The position numbers and the translations under genes are program-made. A model generated the notes under the pieces. That model saw nothing but the letters and a program-made list of their open reading frames with translations, did no database searches and was not told where the DNA came from. A stretch of 42,801 nucleotides of DNA from Tardiphaga sp. (GTDB lineage Bacteria > Pseudomonadota > Alphaproteobacteria > Rhizobiales > Xanthobacteraceae), in NCBI RefSeq assembly GCF_028290495.1, contig NZ_JAQGJT010000132.1, positions 1-42,801 of the forward strand. Reading direction: 5' to 3'. Positions 8,887 to 18,415 of the stretch are shown here, piece by piece; position 1 is the stretch's first letter, and the number at the start of each line of letters is the position of its first letter.

Positions 8887-9606
8887 GTGACTTTATCCGC
8901 TGCAGAACCGTTGCCGGCTTCCGTCCTCGAAGCGCTCGGCCGTTACGACACGCCGACGATCTGCAACGCGATGGAGATCGTCGCACCGCAGCGCCGCCTG
9001 ATCGGCTACACCACCAAGCCGCTGGTCTGCCCGTTTCCCGACCTGCCGGCGATCGTCGGCTATGCCCGCACCGCCACGATTCGCTCGGTACTGGCCTCCG
9101 GCTTGCCGCCCGCCGAACAAGCCGCGCGCCGCATCGCCTATTACGAATATGTCGGCACCGGCGCCGGTCCGCGCATCAGCGTGATCCAGGACATCGATGG
9201 CTCCGATGTGGGCTATGGGGCGTTCTGGGGCGAGGTGCAAAGCGCGGTTCACAAGGCGCTGGGCTGTCTCGGCGTCGTCACCGACGGCTCGATCCGCGAC
9301 ATCCCGCAATGGGCCGAGGGCTTTCAGGCGCTGGCCGGCTCGGTCGGTCCGTCGCACGCCTATGTCCACGCCGAGAATTTCGGCGGCGAGGTCCGCGTCG
9401 CCGGAATGACGGTGCGATCCGGCGACCTGATCCACGCCGACCAGCACGGCGCGGTGGTGATCCCGCCGGATATTGCGGCCATGATCCCCGACGCTGCCGA
9501 ACTGTGTGGCCGCCGCGAGACGCCGATCCTCGACATCGCCCGCAGCGCGTCTTTCTCGCTCGACAAGCTGAAAGCTGCGCTGAAGCAATCGTCGGAAATC
9601 CACTGA
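8887..9606 (+). CDS. RraA-family protein (aldolase/decarboxylase-like)
   Basis: This 239-residue protein starts at a GTG (8887) behind ACAGGGAGA. It has the RraA/HMG-CHA aldolase fold signature around VVTDGSIRDIPQW, where the Arg-Asp pair is the usual metal and substrate site. Members are either regulators of RNase E or class II aldolases and oxaloacetate decarboxylases; alphaproteobacterial copies like this one are of unproven function. It differs clearly from the second RraA-family gene in the window (33017-33709). No functional partner is adjacent: pssA lies 72 bases upstream and motA 225 bases downstream. Confidence 0.8.
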   Translation: MTLSAAEPLPASVLEALGRYDTPTICNAMEIVAPQRRLIGYTTKPLVCPFPDLPAIVGYARTATIRSVLASGLPPAEQAARRIAYYEYVGTGAGPRISVIQDIDGSDVGYGAFWGEVQSAVHKALGCLGVVTDGSIRDIPQWAEGFQALAGSVGPSHAYVHAENFGGEVRVAGMTVRSGDLIHADQHGAVVIPPDIAAMIPDAAELCGRRETPILDIARSASFSLDKLKAALKQSSEIH

Positions 9607-9632
9607 CCGGCCGGGGCCGCTAGCGCCAATCG

Positions 9633-9648
9633 TTAGCAAGCTGTTAAC
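9633..9648. promoter_or_regulatory. Possible CtrA-type site upstream of motA
   Basis: TTAG at 9633-9636, seven bases, then TTAAC at 9644-9648 is one base from the alphaproteobacterial CtrA consensus TTAA-N7-TTAAC. It is 184 bases before the motA start. CtrA controls motility genes in many alphaproteobacteria, so the position is sensible, but a single near-match is weak evidence. Confidence 0.25.
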
Positions 9649-9831
9649 AGCGACGCCGCCCGGCGTCGTTGTTACGCGTGACAGCGGCAAGCGGTCGGCT
9701 CCGCATTGCGTCCTTAACCTTTACTGCTCCTTAATCGCACTCCCCATAGGGTAGTAACGCGCGGCTGATGTGAGACGCGCCCGTCCAGGACGGACAGTTG
9801 AGTTGCGTGCGCTTTAGCGTCGGAGTTTTCC

Positions 9832-10605
9832 ATGGATATCATGACGGGCGCAGGGCTTCTTGGCGGCATGGCCGTCATCGCCCTGATGGTGTTCATGGGC
9901 GGCGATCTTCACATGTTCATCTCCGAACATGCCATGATCATCATCTTTGGCGGCTCGATCACCGCGACCATGATCCGCTTCCCGCTCGGCGTGATGCTGC
10001 ATGGCCTGCCGCTCGGCGCCAAGTTCGCTTTCACGATGAGTCGGCTGTCGGCGCGCGACCTCGTCGACGAACTCGCCCGCATCGCCGAAATCGCCCGCAA
10101 GCAGGGGCCGGTCGGCCTTGAAAAGGTCGAGACCAACGAGCCGTTCCTTGCCAAGGGCATCCGCTTCGTCGCCGACGGCTACGACCTCGAATTCATTCGC
10201 GACAATCTCGAGCGCGACCGCGACAACTTCCTGATGCACCTCAACGAGGGCAGCAAGATCTACCGCGCCATCGGCGATTGCGCTCCGGCGTTCGGCATGA
10301 TCGGCACGCTGATCGGCATGGTGCAGATGTTCTCCAACATGTCCGATCCCTCCAAGCTCGGCCCGTTCATGGCGACAGCGCTGCTCGCGACGTTGTACGG
10401 CGCGCTGGTCGCCAACCTGTTCTGCCTGCCGATCGCCGACAAGCTGCACGGCAAGCTGCTCGATGAGGAAACCAACCGGACGCTGATCATCGACGGCATC
10501 CTGATGATCCGCGATTCCAAGAGCCCGACATTGGTGCGCGAAATGCTTCTGGCCTATCTGCCCGAGAAGCATCGCCATGAAGAGGGCGAGCCGGTTCCGG
10601 CGTAA
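9832..10605 (+). CDS. motA: MotA-type stator protein (proton/sodium channel subunit)
   Basis: The 257-residue inner-membrane protein has the MotA/TolQ/ExbB layout. Two membrane helices lie in the first 55 residues (GLLGGMAVIALMVFMGG; HAMIIIFGGSITATMI). A cytoplasmic loop of about 100 residues follows, with the conserved FLAKGIRFVADGYD segment, and then two more helices beginning at the APAFGMIGTLIGMVQM segment. This length is closer to PomA/MotP-type proteins than to the longer rhizobial MotA. It is followed 24 bases later by motB, its partner, and together they would power a flagellar motor. No other flagellar genes are in the window, so a non-flagellar stator role cannot be excluded. Confidence 0.85.
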   Translation: MDIMTGAGLLGGMAVIALMVFMGGDLHMFISEHAMIIIFGGSITATMIRFPLGVMLHGLPLGAKFAFTMSRLSARDLVDELARIAEIARKQGPVGLEKVETNEPFLAKGIRFVADGYDLEFIRDNLERDRDNFLMHLNEGSKIYRAIGDCAPAFGMIGTLIGMVQMFSNMSDPSKLGPFMATALLATLYGALVANLFCLPIADKLHGKLLDEETNRTLIIDGILMIRDSKSPTLVREMLLAYLPEKHRHEEGEPVPA

Positions 10606-10629
10606 GCCGGACGGGCGCGGGGCAGTCAG

Positions 10630-11460
10630 ATGGCGAAGAAGAAGCGCGAAGAAGCCCACGGCGGTCACGGCTGGTTCGTGACCTTCGCCGATCTGATGGC
10701 GCTGATGATGAGCTTCTTCGTGATGCTGGTGTCGTTCTCGACCCAGGATACCGCCAAGCTGAAGGTCGTTGCCGGCTCGATGCGCGAAGCCTTCGGCGTG
10801 CAGTCCGACGCGCGCTATTCCGGCGTGATCGAATCCGACGGCCTGCCGACCCGTGGCCAGACCAAGAATGTCGGACACGTCAATCCGGACGAAGCCTCCA
10901 ACGTCACCAGCCCGGACGAAAACAATTCGGCAGGGCGGCCCAAGGGGGCCAAGCTGAAGATGGACCGCGAATTCGCGCTGGCTTCGGCCTCGCTGCGCCA
11001 GGCGCTGCAGGACATGCCGGAGATCGCCGAGGTTTCCAAGAACATCATGTTCGAGGAAACCAAGCAGGGGCTGAACCTCGAAATCATCGACCAGAACGGC
11101 CGCTCGATGTTCGCCGAGGGCTCCAAGGTGCCCTATGAGCGCACGCGGCTGCTGCTGCAGAAGCTCGCCGTCCCGCTGAAGGCGACGCCGCTGCGGGTGG
11201 CGATCGTCGGCCATACCGCGGCCGGCTTCATCCCGGCGCGCGCCGAATATGATGCCTTCGACCTGTCCGCCGATCGCGCCAATGTGGTGCGCCAGATTCT
11301 GGAACGGGAGGGTTTGCCGCCGGCCCACGTGTTCTCGGTGTCGGGCAAGGCCGACAGCCAGCCGCTGTTTCCTGACGATCCGTCGATGGCCGCCAACCGC
11401 CGGGTGACCATCACCTTGATGCGCGAAGACCCGCCGCTGCCGCCGAACCTCAAGCCATAG
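10630..11460 (+). CDS. motB: MotB-type stator protein with OmpA domain
   Basis: This 276-residue protein has a short basic N-terminus (MAKKKREEAHGG) and a single membrane helix, TFADLMALMMSFFVMLVSFS. Asp21 in that helix is the expected ion-carrying residue. A linker follows, and then a C-terminal OmpA/MotB peptidoglycan-binding domain with NGRSMFAEGS, VGHTAAG, LSADRANVVRQIL and NRRVTIT. It would anchor the stator to the cell wall while MotA faces the rotor. It is co-transcribed with motA. The pore motif TFAD resembles PomB-type as well as MotB-type proteins, so the coupling ion is not settled by sequence. Confidence 0.88.
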   Translation: MAKKKREEAHGGHGWFVTFADLMALMMSFFVMLVSFSTQDTAKLKVVAGSMREAFGVQSDARYSGVIESDGLPTRGQTKNVGHVNPDEASNVTSPDENNSAGRPKGAKLKMDREFALASASLRQALQDMPEIAEVSKNIMFEETKQGLNLEIIDQNGRSMFAEGSKVPYERTRLLLQKLAVPLKATPLRVAIVGHTAAGFIPARAEYDAFDLSADRANVVRQILEREGLPPAHVFSVSGKADSQPLFPDDPSMAANRRVTITLMREDPPLPPNLKP

Positions 11461-11614
11461 CCGCCGTCAAATCCTTTTTTTGAAGCGCCAGCCGAAATTA
11501 CCATTGCCCTGATCCGCGGCAAAGGGTGTGTTCTGCTGGTGTCAAGCCGTTGACGGGCCTCGGCCGGCACGCCATAGCCGGGACCGAGATCAGCAAACGA
11601 GCGTTTCAAGGATC

Positions 11615-13516
11615 ATGGCCGTCAGCGACACATCCCATGAGGCGCCAGCCGAAATCCCGATTTCGACGGGGTTCTGGCAGTTGGCGCTCGGTAGCATCGG
11701 CGTTGTCTTCGGCGACATCGGCACGTCGCCGCTCTATGCGTTCCGCGAGGCGGTGGCCGGCGCCACCCATCATGGCCCGCCGACGCCTGCCATCGTGCTC
11801 GGCGTGCTCTCTCTGATCCTGTGGGCGCTGTTTATCGTCGTTACCGCCAAATACGTGCTGCTGCTGCTGCGCGCCGACAACAATGGCGAGGGCGGCACGC
11901 TGTCGCTGATGGCGCTGGGGCAGCGCGCGCTGGGCCGGCGCAGTTGGCCGCTGATGGCGCTGGGCGTGGTCGGGGCCTCGATGTTCATCGGCGACTCGAT
12001 GATTACGCCGGCGATCTCGGTGCTGTCGGCGGTGGAAGGCCTTAAGCTGGCGGCTCCTGCGCTCGAACACTACGTCGTGCCCCTGACCATCGCGATCCTC
12101 GTCGTGCTGTTCTCGGTGCAACGCATCGGCACCGCCAAGGTCGCCAATGCCTTCGGGCCGGTGATGATCGTGTGGTTTACCGTGCTGACGGTGATGGGCC
12201 TGTCGCATATCTCCGACGCCCCGACGGTGCTGTATGCGATCAATCCGTACTACGCGATCCAGTTCCTGCTCAGCCACGGGACCATCGGACTGGTGACGCT
12301 CGGCGCGGTGTTTCTCGCCGTCACCGGCGGCGAGGCGCTGTACGCCGATCTCGGCCATTTTGGCCGCAAGCCGATCCAGGCCGGTTGGTTCATCCTGGTG
12401 CTGCCGGCGCTGCTGATCAACTATTTCGGGCAGGGCGCGCTGGTGTTGTCCAATCCCGCGGCGATCGAGAACCCGTTCTACCTGATGGCGCCGCAGTCGA
12501 TGCTGGTGCCGCTGATCATTCTCGCGACGGCCGCCACCGTGATCGCCAGCCAGGCGGTGATCACCGGGGCCTATTCGCTGGTGCGCCAGGCCGTGCAGCT
12601 CGGCCTGTTGCCGCGCTTCGAAGTTCGCTTCACCTCTGAAACCCATGCCGGCCAGATCTATCTTCCGCGCGTCAACCGGCTGTTGTTGATCGGCGTGCTA
12701 CTGCTGGTGATGCTGTTCCGCACCTCCAGCGGGCTGGCTTCCGCCTATGGCATTGCGGTGTCGACTACGATGGTCGCCGACGGCATCATGGGCTTCGTGG
12801 TGATCTGGAAGCTGTGGAACTGGAAGGCGGCGACCGCAGCGGCCGTGATCGTGCCATTAGTGATCGTCGACATAACTTTCCTCAGCGCCAACCTGCTGAA
12901 GCTGCTGGAGGGCGCCTGGGTGCCGTTGTTGTTCGGCCTCAGCATGGCCGTGGTGATCTGGAGCTGGCGTCGCGGCGCTGCGATCCTGATCGCCAAGACG
13001 CGCCGCACCGAGGTGCCGCTGCGCGATCTGATCAAGAGCCTGGAAAAACGTCCGCCGCACATCGTCAAGGGCACCGCGGTGTTCCTGACCAGCGATCCGG
13101 AGTTCGTGCCGACCGCGATGCTGCATAATCTCAAGCACAACAAAGTGCTGCATGAGCACAACGTGATCCTGACGATCGAGACCGGGCAGACGCCGCGCGT
13201 CGATCCCGCCGACCGGGTGCGGATGGAGAATATCAGCGACAAGTTCTCGACCGTGCGGCTGCGCTTCGGCTTCATGGAATCGCCCAACGTGCCGAAGGCG
13301 CTGGTGATCGCGCGGAAGCTGGGCTGGCAGTTCGACATCATGGCGACGTCGTTCTTCGTCTCACGCCGCTCGCTGAAGCCGTCGGCGCAATCCGGCATGC
13401 CGCTGTGGCAGGACCACCTGTTCATCGCGCTGAGCCGTTCGGCCAACGACGCCACCGACTATTTCCAGATCCCGACCGGCCGGGTGGTCGAAGTCGGTAC
13501 GCAGGTGACGATTTAG
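11615..13516 (+). CDS. kup: Kup-type low-affinity potassium transporter, copy 1
   Basis: The protein imports potassium, probably with protons, across the inner membrane. The ATG at 11615 gives 633 residues, and the family motif [20 protein letters not shown] follows within the first 45. About twelve membrane segments fill residues 25-460. A soluble C-terminal domain follows, ending in [19 protein letters not shown]. An upstream in-frame start (11528) would add 29 residues without family support. A second full kup gene follows 114 bases later. The ends of the two proteins are almost identical while their membrane parts have diverged. Confidence 0.95.
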   Translation: MAVSDTSHEAPAEIPISTGFWQLALGSIGVVFGDIGTSPLYAFREAVAGATHHGPPTPAIVLGVLSLILWALFIVVTAKYVLLLLRADNNGEGGTLSLMALGQRALGRRSWPLMALGVVGASMFIGDSMITPAISVLSAVEGLKLAAPALEHYVVPLTIAILVVLFSVQRIGTAKVANAFGPVMIVWFTVLTVMGLSHISDAPTVLYAINPYYAIQFLLSHGTIGLVTLGAVFLAVTGGEALYADLGHFGRKPIQAGWFILVLPALLINYFGQGALVLSNPAAIENPFYLMAPQSMLVPLIILATAATVIASQAVITGAYSLVRQAVQLGLLPRFEVRFTSETHAGQIYLPRVNRLLLIGVLLLVMLFRTSSGLASAYGIAVSTTMVADGIMGFVVIWKLWNWKAATAAAVIVPLVIVDITFLSANLLKLLEGAWVPLLFGLSMAVVIWSWRRGAAILIAKTRRTEVPLRDLIKSLEKRPPHIVKGTAVFLTSDPEFVPTAMLHNLKHNKVLHEHNVILTIETGQTPRVDPADRVRMENISDKFSTVRLRFGFMESPNVPKALVIARKLGWQFDIMATSFFVSRRSLKPSAQSGMPLWQDHLFIALSRSANDATDYFQIPTGRVVEVGTQVTI

Positions 13517-13630
13517 CCCTGCGTCGCTTTTCGCGTGGCTGCCGCCCGGAAAGACGGTATATTGCAGACTTCGCGCAGGCAGATGTGCCGCCTCGCTTTG
13601 CGGTGACGCAGCCATTGTCGAGGCTATTGC

Positions 13631-15565
13631 ATGACGAGTGAGAGCGCAGTTTCCGCCACGGAAACGTCGGCGGCCGTGGAGCATGGCGGCGCGCATTCGA
13701 CCGCGGGCTTCAAATCGCTGATGCTGGGCAGTATCGGTGTCGTTTATGGCGATATTGGCACCAGCCCGCTCTACGCGATGCGTGAGGCGCTGATTGCCGC
13801 TGGCGGACACACGACAACCGGCGTCAGCAACGAAGCCGTGCTCGGCGTGCTGTCGCTGATCCTGTGGGCGCTGGTCGTCGTGGTCACGCTGAAATACGTG
13901 CTGATCCTGTTGCGCGCCGACAACCACGGCGAGGGCGGCACGCTGGCGCTGATGGCGCTGGCACAGCGCGCGGTGGGCAAGGGCGGCGGCGCATCGCTCA
14001 TCGTGCTGCTCGGTATCATCAGTGGTGCGCTGTTCTACGGCGATGCCGTGATCACCCCGGCGCTGTCGGTGCTGTCCGCGATCGAAGGCATCAAGCTCGT
14101 GACCTCGGCCTTCGACGCCTATGTCGTGCCGCTGACCATCATCATCCTGATCGTATTGTTTGCGGTGCAGTCGCGGGGCACCGCGCGGGTTGCGGCGTTC
14201 TTCGGGCCGGTGATGTGCGTGTGGTTCACCGTGATCGCGATCGCCGCAGTTCCGCCGATCGTGCGGCATCCCGAAGTGCTCTACGCACTCAATCCGCTGC
14301 ATGCCGTTTCCTTCATGCTGCACCACGGTGTCATCGGCTTCATCACGCTCGGCGCGGTGTTCCTCGCCGTCACCGGCGCCGAGGCGCTGTATGCCGACCT
14401 CGGCCATTTCGGCAAGCGGCCGATCCAGACCGCGTGGCTGTACATCGTGCTGCCGTCGCTGGCGCTGAACTATCTGGGGCAGGGCGCGCTGGTCATCGCC
14501 GATCCCACGGCGCTGGAAAACCCGTTCTTCCTCATGTTTCCGGACTGGGCGCTGATCCCGATGGTCGCTTTGGCCACCGTCGCCACGGTGATCGCCAGCC
14601 AGGCCGTCATCACCGGCACCTATTCGCTGACCCGGCAGGCGATCCAGCTTGGCCTGCTGCCGCGCTTCGAGATCCGCCATACGTCGGAAGCCCATTCCGG
14701 CCAGATCTACATTCCGCGCGTCACCCTGCTGCTGCTGATCGCCGTCGTGCTTTTGGTGCTGCTGTTCAAGTCGTCGAGCGCGCTGGCATCGGCCTATGGC
14801 ATCTCTGTGACCGGCACCATGGTGGTCACCGCGATGATGGGCTTCGTGGTGATCTGGCGGGTCTGGCGGTGGTCGGCCGTGGCCGCCGCCGCCTTGATCG
14901 TGCCTTTCCTGCTGCTCGATCTCACCTTCTTCGTCGCCAACCTTCTGAAGGTGTTCGATGGCGGCTGGGTGCCTCTGCTGCTCGGCGGCATCGTGATCCT
15001 GCTGATGTACACTTGGCGGCGCGGCAGTCGGCTGCTGTTCGAGAAATCGCGCAAGCTCGAATTCCCGCTCAAGGATCTCGTCGCGATGCTGGAGAAGCGC
15101 CCGCCGCAGCGTGTGTCGGGCACCGCGGTGTTCCTGACCAGCGATCCGGAATCCGCCCCGACCGCGCTGATGCATAGTCTGAAACACTACAAGGTGCTGC
15201 ACGAGAAGAACGTCATTCTCACCATCGAGACCGCGCCGACGCCGCGCATTGATCCGGCCGACCGGGTCCGGCTGGAAGAGATCAGCGCCACCTTTACCAA
15301 AGTGACGCTGCGCTTCGGCTTCATGGAATCGCCCAACGTGCCGAAGTCGCTGGCGATCGCGCGCAAGGTCGGCTGGCAGTTCGACATCATGTCGACGTCG
15401 TTCTTCCTGTCGCGGCGCGCGTTGAAGCCGGCGGCGCATTCCGGCATGCCGCGCTGGCAGGATCATCTGTTCATCGCGCTCAGCCGCACCGCCAACGATG
15501 CGACCGACTATTTCCAGATCCCGACCGGCCGCGTGGTCGAGGTGGGTACGCAGGTGACGATTTAA
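13631..15565 (+). CDS. kup: Kup-type low-affinity potassium transporter, copy 2
   Basis: This 644-residue paralogue of the preceding gene has the same [20 protein letters not shown] motif, the same membrane layout and the same C-terminal domain. Its N-terminus carries about 25 extra polar residues before the first helix. The last 19 residues ([19 protein letters not shown]) are identical to those of copy 1. The tandem arrangement indicates local duplication. The two may differ in affinity or pH range, as reported for multi-copy Kup systems, but nothing in the sequence shows which is which. Confidence 0.95.
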   Translation: MTSESAVSATETSAAVEHGGAHSTAGFKSLMLGSIGVVYGDIGTSPLYAMREALIAAGGHTTTGVSNEAVLGVLSLILWALVVVVTLKYVLILLRADNHGEGGTLALMALAQRAVGKGGGASLIVLLGIISGALFYGDAVITPALSVLSAIEGIKLVTSAFDAYVVPLTIIILIVLFAVQSRGTARVAAFFGPVMCVWFTVIAIAAVPPIVRHPEVLYALNPLHAVSFMLHHGVIGFITLGAVFLAVTGAEALYADLGHFGKRPIQTAWLYIVLPSLALNYLGQGALVIADPTALENPFFLMFPDWALIPMVALATVATVIASQAVITGTYSLTRQAIQLGLLPRFEIRHTSEAHSGQIYIPRVTLLLLIAVVLLVLLFKSSSALASAYGISVTGTMVVTAMMGFVVIWRVWRWSAVAAAALIVPFLLLDLTFFVANLLKVFDGGWVPLLLGGIVILLMYTWRRGSRLLFEKSRKLEFPLKDLVAMLEKRPPQRVSGTAVFLTSDPESAPTALMHSLKHYKVLHEKNVILTIETAPTPRIDPADRVRLEEISATFTKVTLRFGFMESPNVPKSLAIARKVGWQFDIMSTSFFLSRRALKPAAHSGMPRWQDHLFIALSRTANDATDYFQIPTGRVVEVGTQVTI

Positions 15566-15631
15566 CCGCGTGCGCCGCTTGATTTTCGGCGCGCCAGAGG
15601 CGACCTTGGCGCGGAATTTTGATGTGGTATT

Positions 15632-15651
15632 CGCCCCGGAATGACGGGGCG
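15632..15651. repeat. Short hairpin repeat remnant before the rhodanese gene
   Basis: CGCCCCG (15632-15638) and CGGGGCG (15645-15651) form a perfect 7-bp stem around GAATGA. It shares the CCGGAATGACGGGG core with the larger repeat at 3871-3988. The in-frame ATG at 15641 lies in its loop, which argues against that ATG as the start of the rhodanese gene. Confidence 0.6.
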
Positions 15652-15654
15652 CCT

Positions 15655-15659
15655 GGAGG
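15655..15659 (+). promoter_or_regulatory. Ribosome binding site fixing a GTG start
   Basis: GGAGG at 15655-15659 stands five bases before GTG at 15665. It would lie inside the coding region if the upstream ATG at 15641 were used, so it decides the start of the rhodanese gene. Confidence 0.7.
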
Positions 15660-15664
15660 TTTTA

Positions 15665-15991
15665 GTGGCTGACAATCACAGCGTTACGGATCTGGCGCCG
15701 GAGGAAGTCGCCAAGGGGATCGCCGACGGTCGCTATCTGCTGGTCGATGTCCGCGAGCCCAACGAGGTTGCGGCGGAAGCCTATCCGGACGCCGTAGTGG
15801 TGCCGTTGTCGGGCTTCGATTCCGCGGATCTGCCCGATCCCCAGGGCAAGCAGATTGTGTTCGCCTGCCGCTCCGGCAAGCGCTCGGTGTCGGCATCGCT
15901 GGCGGCACAGGCCGACGGCTTTGCCTACGACAAGCACCTTGCCGGCGGCATGCTCGGCTGGAAAGCGGCTGGCCTGCCGACCAAGGTCTGA
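15665..15991 (+). CDS. Single-domain rhodanese-like sulfurtransferase
   Basis: The start is the GTG at 15665, giving 108 residues. This is one complete rhodanese domain: LVDVREPNE in the first half and the active-site loop CRSGKRS at 68-74, with Cys68 as the sulfur-carrying residue, then HLAGGMLGWKAAGLP. It is probably a cytoplasmic sulfurtransferase of the GlpE/PspE type without a signal peptide. The aminotransferase gene starts eight bases after its stop, so the two are likely co-expressed. That pairing would suit a role around methionine or cysteine sulfur, which is an inference from position only. Confidence 0.9.
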   Translation: MADNHSVTDLAPEEVAKGIADGRYLLVDVREPNEVAAEAYPDAVVVPLSGFDSADLPDPQGKQIVFACRSGKRSVSASLAAQADGFAYDKHLAGGMLGWKAAGLPTKV

Positions 15992-15998
15992 CGCTGCA

Positions 15999-17153
15999 AT
16001 GAATCCGATCTTTGCGAACCTGCCGGTCACGGTATTCGAAGCCATGTCGCAGCTTGCGCGCGACAACGACGCCATCAATCTCGGTCAGGGCTTTCCGGAT
16101 CATCCGGGCCCGGAGGATATCCGCCAGGCGGCGGCGGATGCCGTGCTCAATGGCTACAATCAGTACCCGTCGATGATGGGCCTGCCGGAATTGCGGCAGT
16201 CGATCGCCACGCACTACCAGCATTGGCACGGCCTCTCGCTCGATCCGATGTCCGAGGTGATGGTGACCTCGGGCGGCACCGAGGCCCTGACCGCGGCGAT
16301 CCTCGCGGTGGTCGAGCCCGGCGACGAAGTCGTTTGTTTCCAGCCGGTCTACGATTCCTATCTGCCGATCATCCGCCAGGCCGGTGGCATTCCGCGGCTG
16401 GTCAGCCTCAAGCCGCCGCACTGGCGGCTAACGGAAGAAGACCTGCGCTCGGTCTTCAATCACAAGACCAAGGCGGTGCTGTTCAACAATCCGCTCAACC
16501 CCGCCGCGGTAGTCTATCCGCGCGAGGACCTCGAACTGCTGGCGAAGTTCTGCCAGGAGTTCGACACCATCGCGATCTGTGACGAGGTCTGGGAGCACGT
16601 CGTGTTCGAGGGCTTCAAGCATATTCCGCTGATGTCGATCCCCGGCATGCGCGACCGCACCATCAAGATCGGTTCGGCCGGCAAGATATTCTCGCTGACC
16701 GGCTGGAAGATCGGCTTCGTCTGCGCGGCGCCGCCGTTGCTGCGGGTTTGCGCCAAGGTGCACCAGTTTCTCACCTTTACGACCGCGCCGAACCTGCAGA
16801 CCGCCGTCGCTTACGGCCTCGGCAAGCCCGATGAATTCTTCGAGGAGATGACGACCGATCTGGCGCGCAGCCGCGACCGGTTGGCCGCCGGGCTGGAGCG
16901 TATCGGATTCCCGGTGATCAAGTCGCAGGGCACGTATTTCCTCACCGTCGATCTCAGTCCGCTTGGTCTCAACGAGACCGACGAAGCGTTCTGCAAGCGC
17001 ATCGTGCACGACTACAAGGTCGCGGCGATTCCGGTATCGGCGTTCTATGAGGAAGAAAAAGTGACGTCGGTGGTGCGGTTCTGCTTCGCCAAGAAGGACT
17101 CGACGCTCGACACCGCGCTGGAGCGGTTGTCGGACGCGGTGCATCGCCGCTAG
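15999..17153 (+). CDS. Class I aminotransferase (methionine/kynurenine type)
   Basis: This 384-residue PLP enzyme begins at the ATG at 15999. The family signatures are INLGQGFPD, YPSMMGLPELRQSIA, SGGTEAL and the PLP lysine in SAGKIFSLTGWKIGF (Lys229), followed by an FCFAKK segment near the end that contains the substrate-carboxylate arginine (VVRFCFAKK). This resembles the YbdL/kynurenine aminotransferase group, which prefers methionine, glutamine and aromatic amino acids. One departure is NNPLNPAAVVY, where most relatives have NNPHNPTG. It sits between a rhodanese and a polyamine-binding protein gene. Confidence 0.88.
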   Translation: MNPIFANLPVTVFEAMSQLARDNDAINLGQGFPDHPGPEDIRQAAADAVLNGYNQYPSMMGLPELRQSIATHYQHWHGLSLDPMSEVMVTSGGTEALTAAILAVVEPGDEVVCFQPVYDSYLPIIRQAGGIPRLVSLKPPHWRLTEEDLRSVFNHKTKAVLFNNPLNPAAVVYPREDLELLAKFCQEFDTIAICDEVWEHVVFEGFKHIPLMSIPGMRDRTIKIGSAGKIFSLTGWKIGFVCAAPPLLRVCAKVHQFLTFTTAPNLQTAVAYGLGKPDEFFEEMTTDLARSRDRLAAGLERIGFPVIKSQGTYFLTVDLSPLGLNETDEAFCKRIVHDYKVAAIPVSAFYEEEKVTSVVRFCFAKKDSTLDTALERLSDAVHRR

Positions 17154-17161
17154 GAGAGGTC

Positions 17162-18259
17162 ATGAGCATCCGCTTCATCGCCGCCTGTTCGGTATCGATT
17201 GCGCTTTCGATGCCCGCGCAGGCGCAAGGGCAGGAGCGGGTGGTCAACTTCTACAACTGGTCGAACTACGTGGCGCCGGGAGTCCTCGAAGACTTCACCA
17301 AAGAGACCGGCATCAAGGTGGTCTACGATACGTTCGACGCCAATGAGACGCTGGAGACGCGGCTCCTGGCCGGCAAGTCCGGCTACGACGTAGTGGTGCC
17401 GACAGCATATTTCCTGCAGCGCCAGATCGCCGCGAAGATTTTCCAGAAGCTCGACAAGACAAAGTTGCCGAACCTTGCCAACGCCTGGGATGCGGTCACC
17501 AGCCGGCTGAATGTCTACGACCCCGGCAACCAGTTCGCCGCCAACTACATGTGGGGCACCACCGGCATCGGCTACAACGTCAAGGCGGTCGAGCGAATTC
17601 TCGGACCGAATGGCAAGATCGACAGCTGGGACATCGTGTTCAAGCCGGAGAATCTGGCGAAGTTCAAAGATTGCGGCGTCCACATGCTGGACTCCGCCGA
17701 CGACCTCCTGCCGGCGGCGCTGAATGCGCTCGGTCTCGATCCGAATTCCACCAAACAGCCCGACCTCGACAAGGCCGCTGACCTCGTCAGCAAGGTCCGG
17801 CCAATGGTGCGAAAATTTCATTCGTCGGAATATCTCAGCGCGCTGGCGACCGGCGAGATCTGCCTGGTGGTCGGCTGGTCCGGCGACATCATCCAGGCCC
17901 GGGCGCGCGCCGCGGAATCCAGAAACAGCGTCGAGATCGGCTACGCGATCCCGAAGGAGGGCGCGCAGATGTTCTTCGACAATCTGGCGATCCCCGCGGA
18001 TGCGCCGCATGTCGCCGAGGCGCACGAATTGATCAACTACCTGTACCGGCCGGAAGTGGCGGCGAAGAACTCGGATTTTCTCGGCTACGCCAACGGCAAT
18101 CTCGCCAGCCAGAAGCTGGTCGATCGCAACATCCTGAACGACAAGACGATCTATCCGAACGATGCCATGCTGCAAAAGCTGTTCGTCATCACCGCGCGCG
18201 ATCCGACGACGCAGCGGGTGATCAACCGGCTGTGGACGAAGGTGAAGACGGGGAGGTAA
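17162..18259 (+). CDS. Polyamine (PotF/SpuD-like) periplasmic binding protein
   Basis: The 365-residue protein starts at an ATG behind AGGAGAGG, with a signal peptide ending in PAQAQ. The mature part begins RVVNFYNWSNYVAPGVLEDF, the typical opening of spermidine/putrescine-binding proteins. DVVVPTAYFLQRQI and LVVGWSGDIIQA are also typical of this family. It should bind putrescine or a related polyamine in the periplasm for an ABC importer. No permease or ATPase gene is adjacent, so it is an orphan here. It starts eight bases after the aminotransferase stop and is probably transcribed with it. Confidence 0.9.
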   Translation: MSIRFIAACSVSIALSMPAQAQGQERVVNFYNWSNYVAPGVLEDFTKETGIKVVYDTFDANETLETRLLAGKSGYDVVVPTAYFLQRQIAAKIFQKLDKTKLPNLANAWDAVTSRLNVYDPGNQFAANYMWGTTGIGYNVKAVERILGPNGKIDSWDIVFKPENLAKFKDCGVHMLDSADDLLPAALNALGLDPNSTKQPDLDKAADLVSKVRPMVRKFHSSEYLSALATGEICLVVGWSGDIIQARARAAESRNSVEIGYAIPKEGAQMFFDNLAIPADAPHVAEAHELINYLYRPEVAAKNSDFLGYANGNLASQKLVDRNILNDKTIYPNDAMLQKLFVITARDPTTQRVINRLWTKVKTGR

Positions 18260-18279
18260 GGCCGTGTCTATGCGCCGCT

Positions 18280-18378
18280 GTCATCGCTCGGCTCGACCGG
18301 GCGACCAAGTAGTGCGCGACGGCAGTGATGGAGCCGTGACGCTTCGGAATACTGGATCCCCGCATGCGCGGGGACGAC
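18280..18378. repeat. Palindromic repeat element after the polyamine-binding gene
   Basis: The element begins GTCATCGCTCGGCTCGACCG and ends around the hairpin CCCCGC-ATGC-GCGGGG (18358-18373) followed by ACGAC. The TACTGGATCCCCGC wording near its end is a well-known Bradyrhizobium repeat type with opposed GTCATC/GACGAC ends. It separates two convergent genes. Confidence 0.65.
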
Positions 18379-18415
18379 AAGTGAGTATGTGGAGGCGTCG
18401 CGGGAATTCAGAAGC

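Noticed and set aside
13361..15466. 701-codon open frame antisense to the second kup gene
   Set aside because: Composition is rich in His, Gln, Arg and Asp with no domain; it is a typical antisense shadow of a GC-rich gene. Similar long frames at 4819-6609 (minus), 1526-2992 (minus) and 9814-11328 (minus) were rejected for the same reason.
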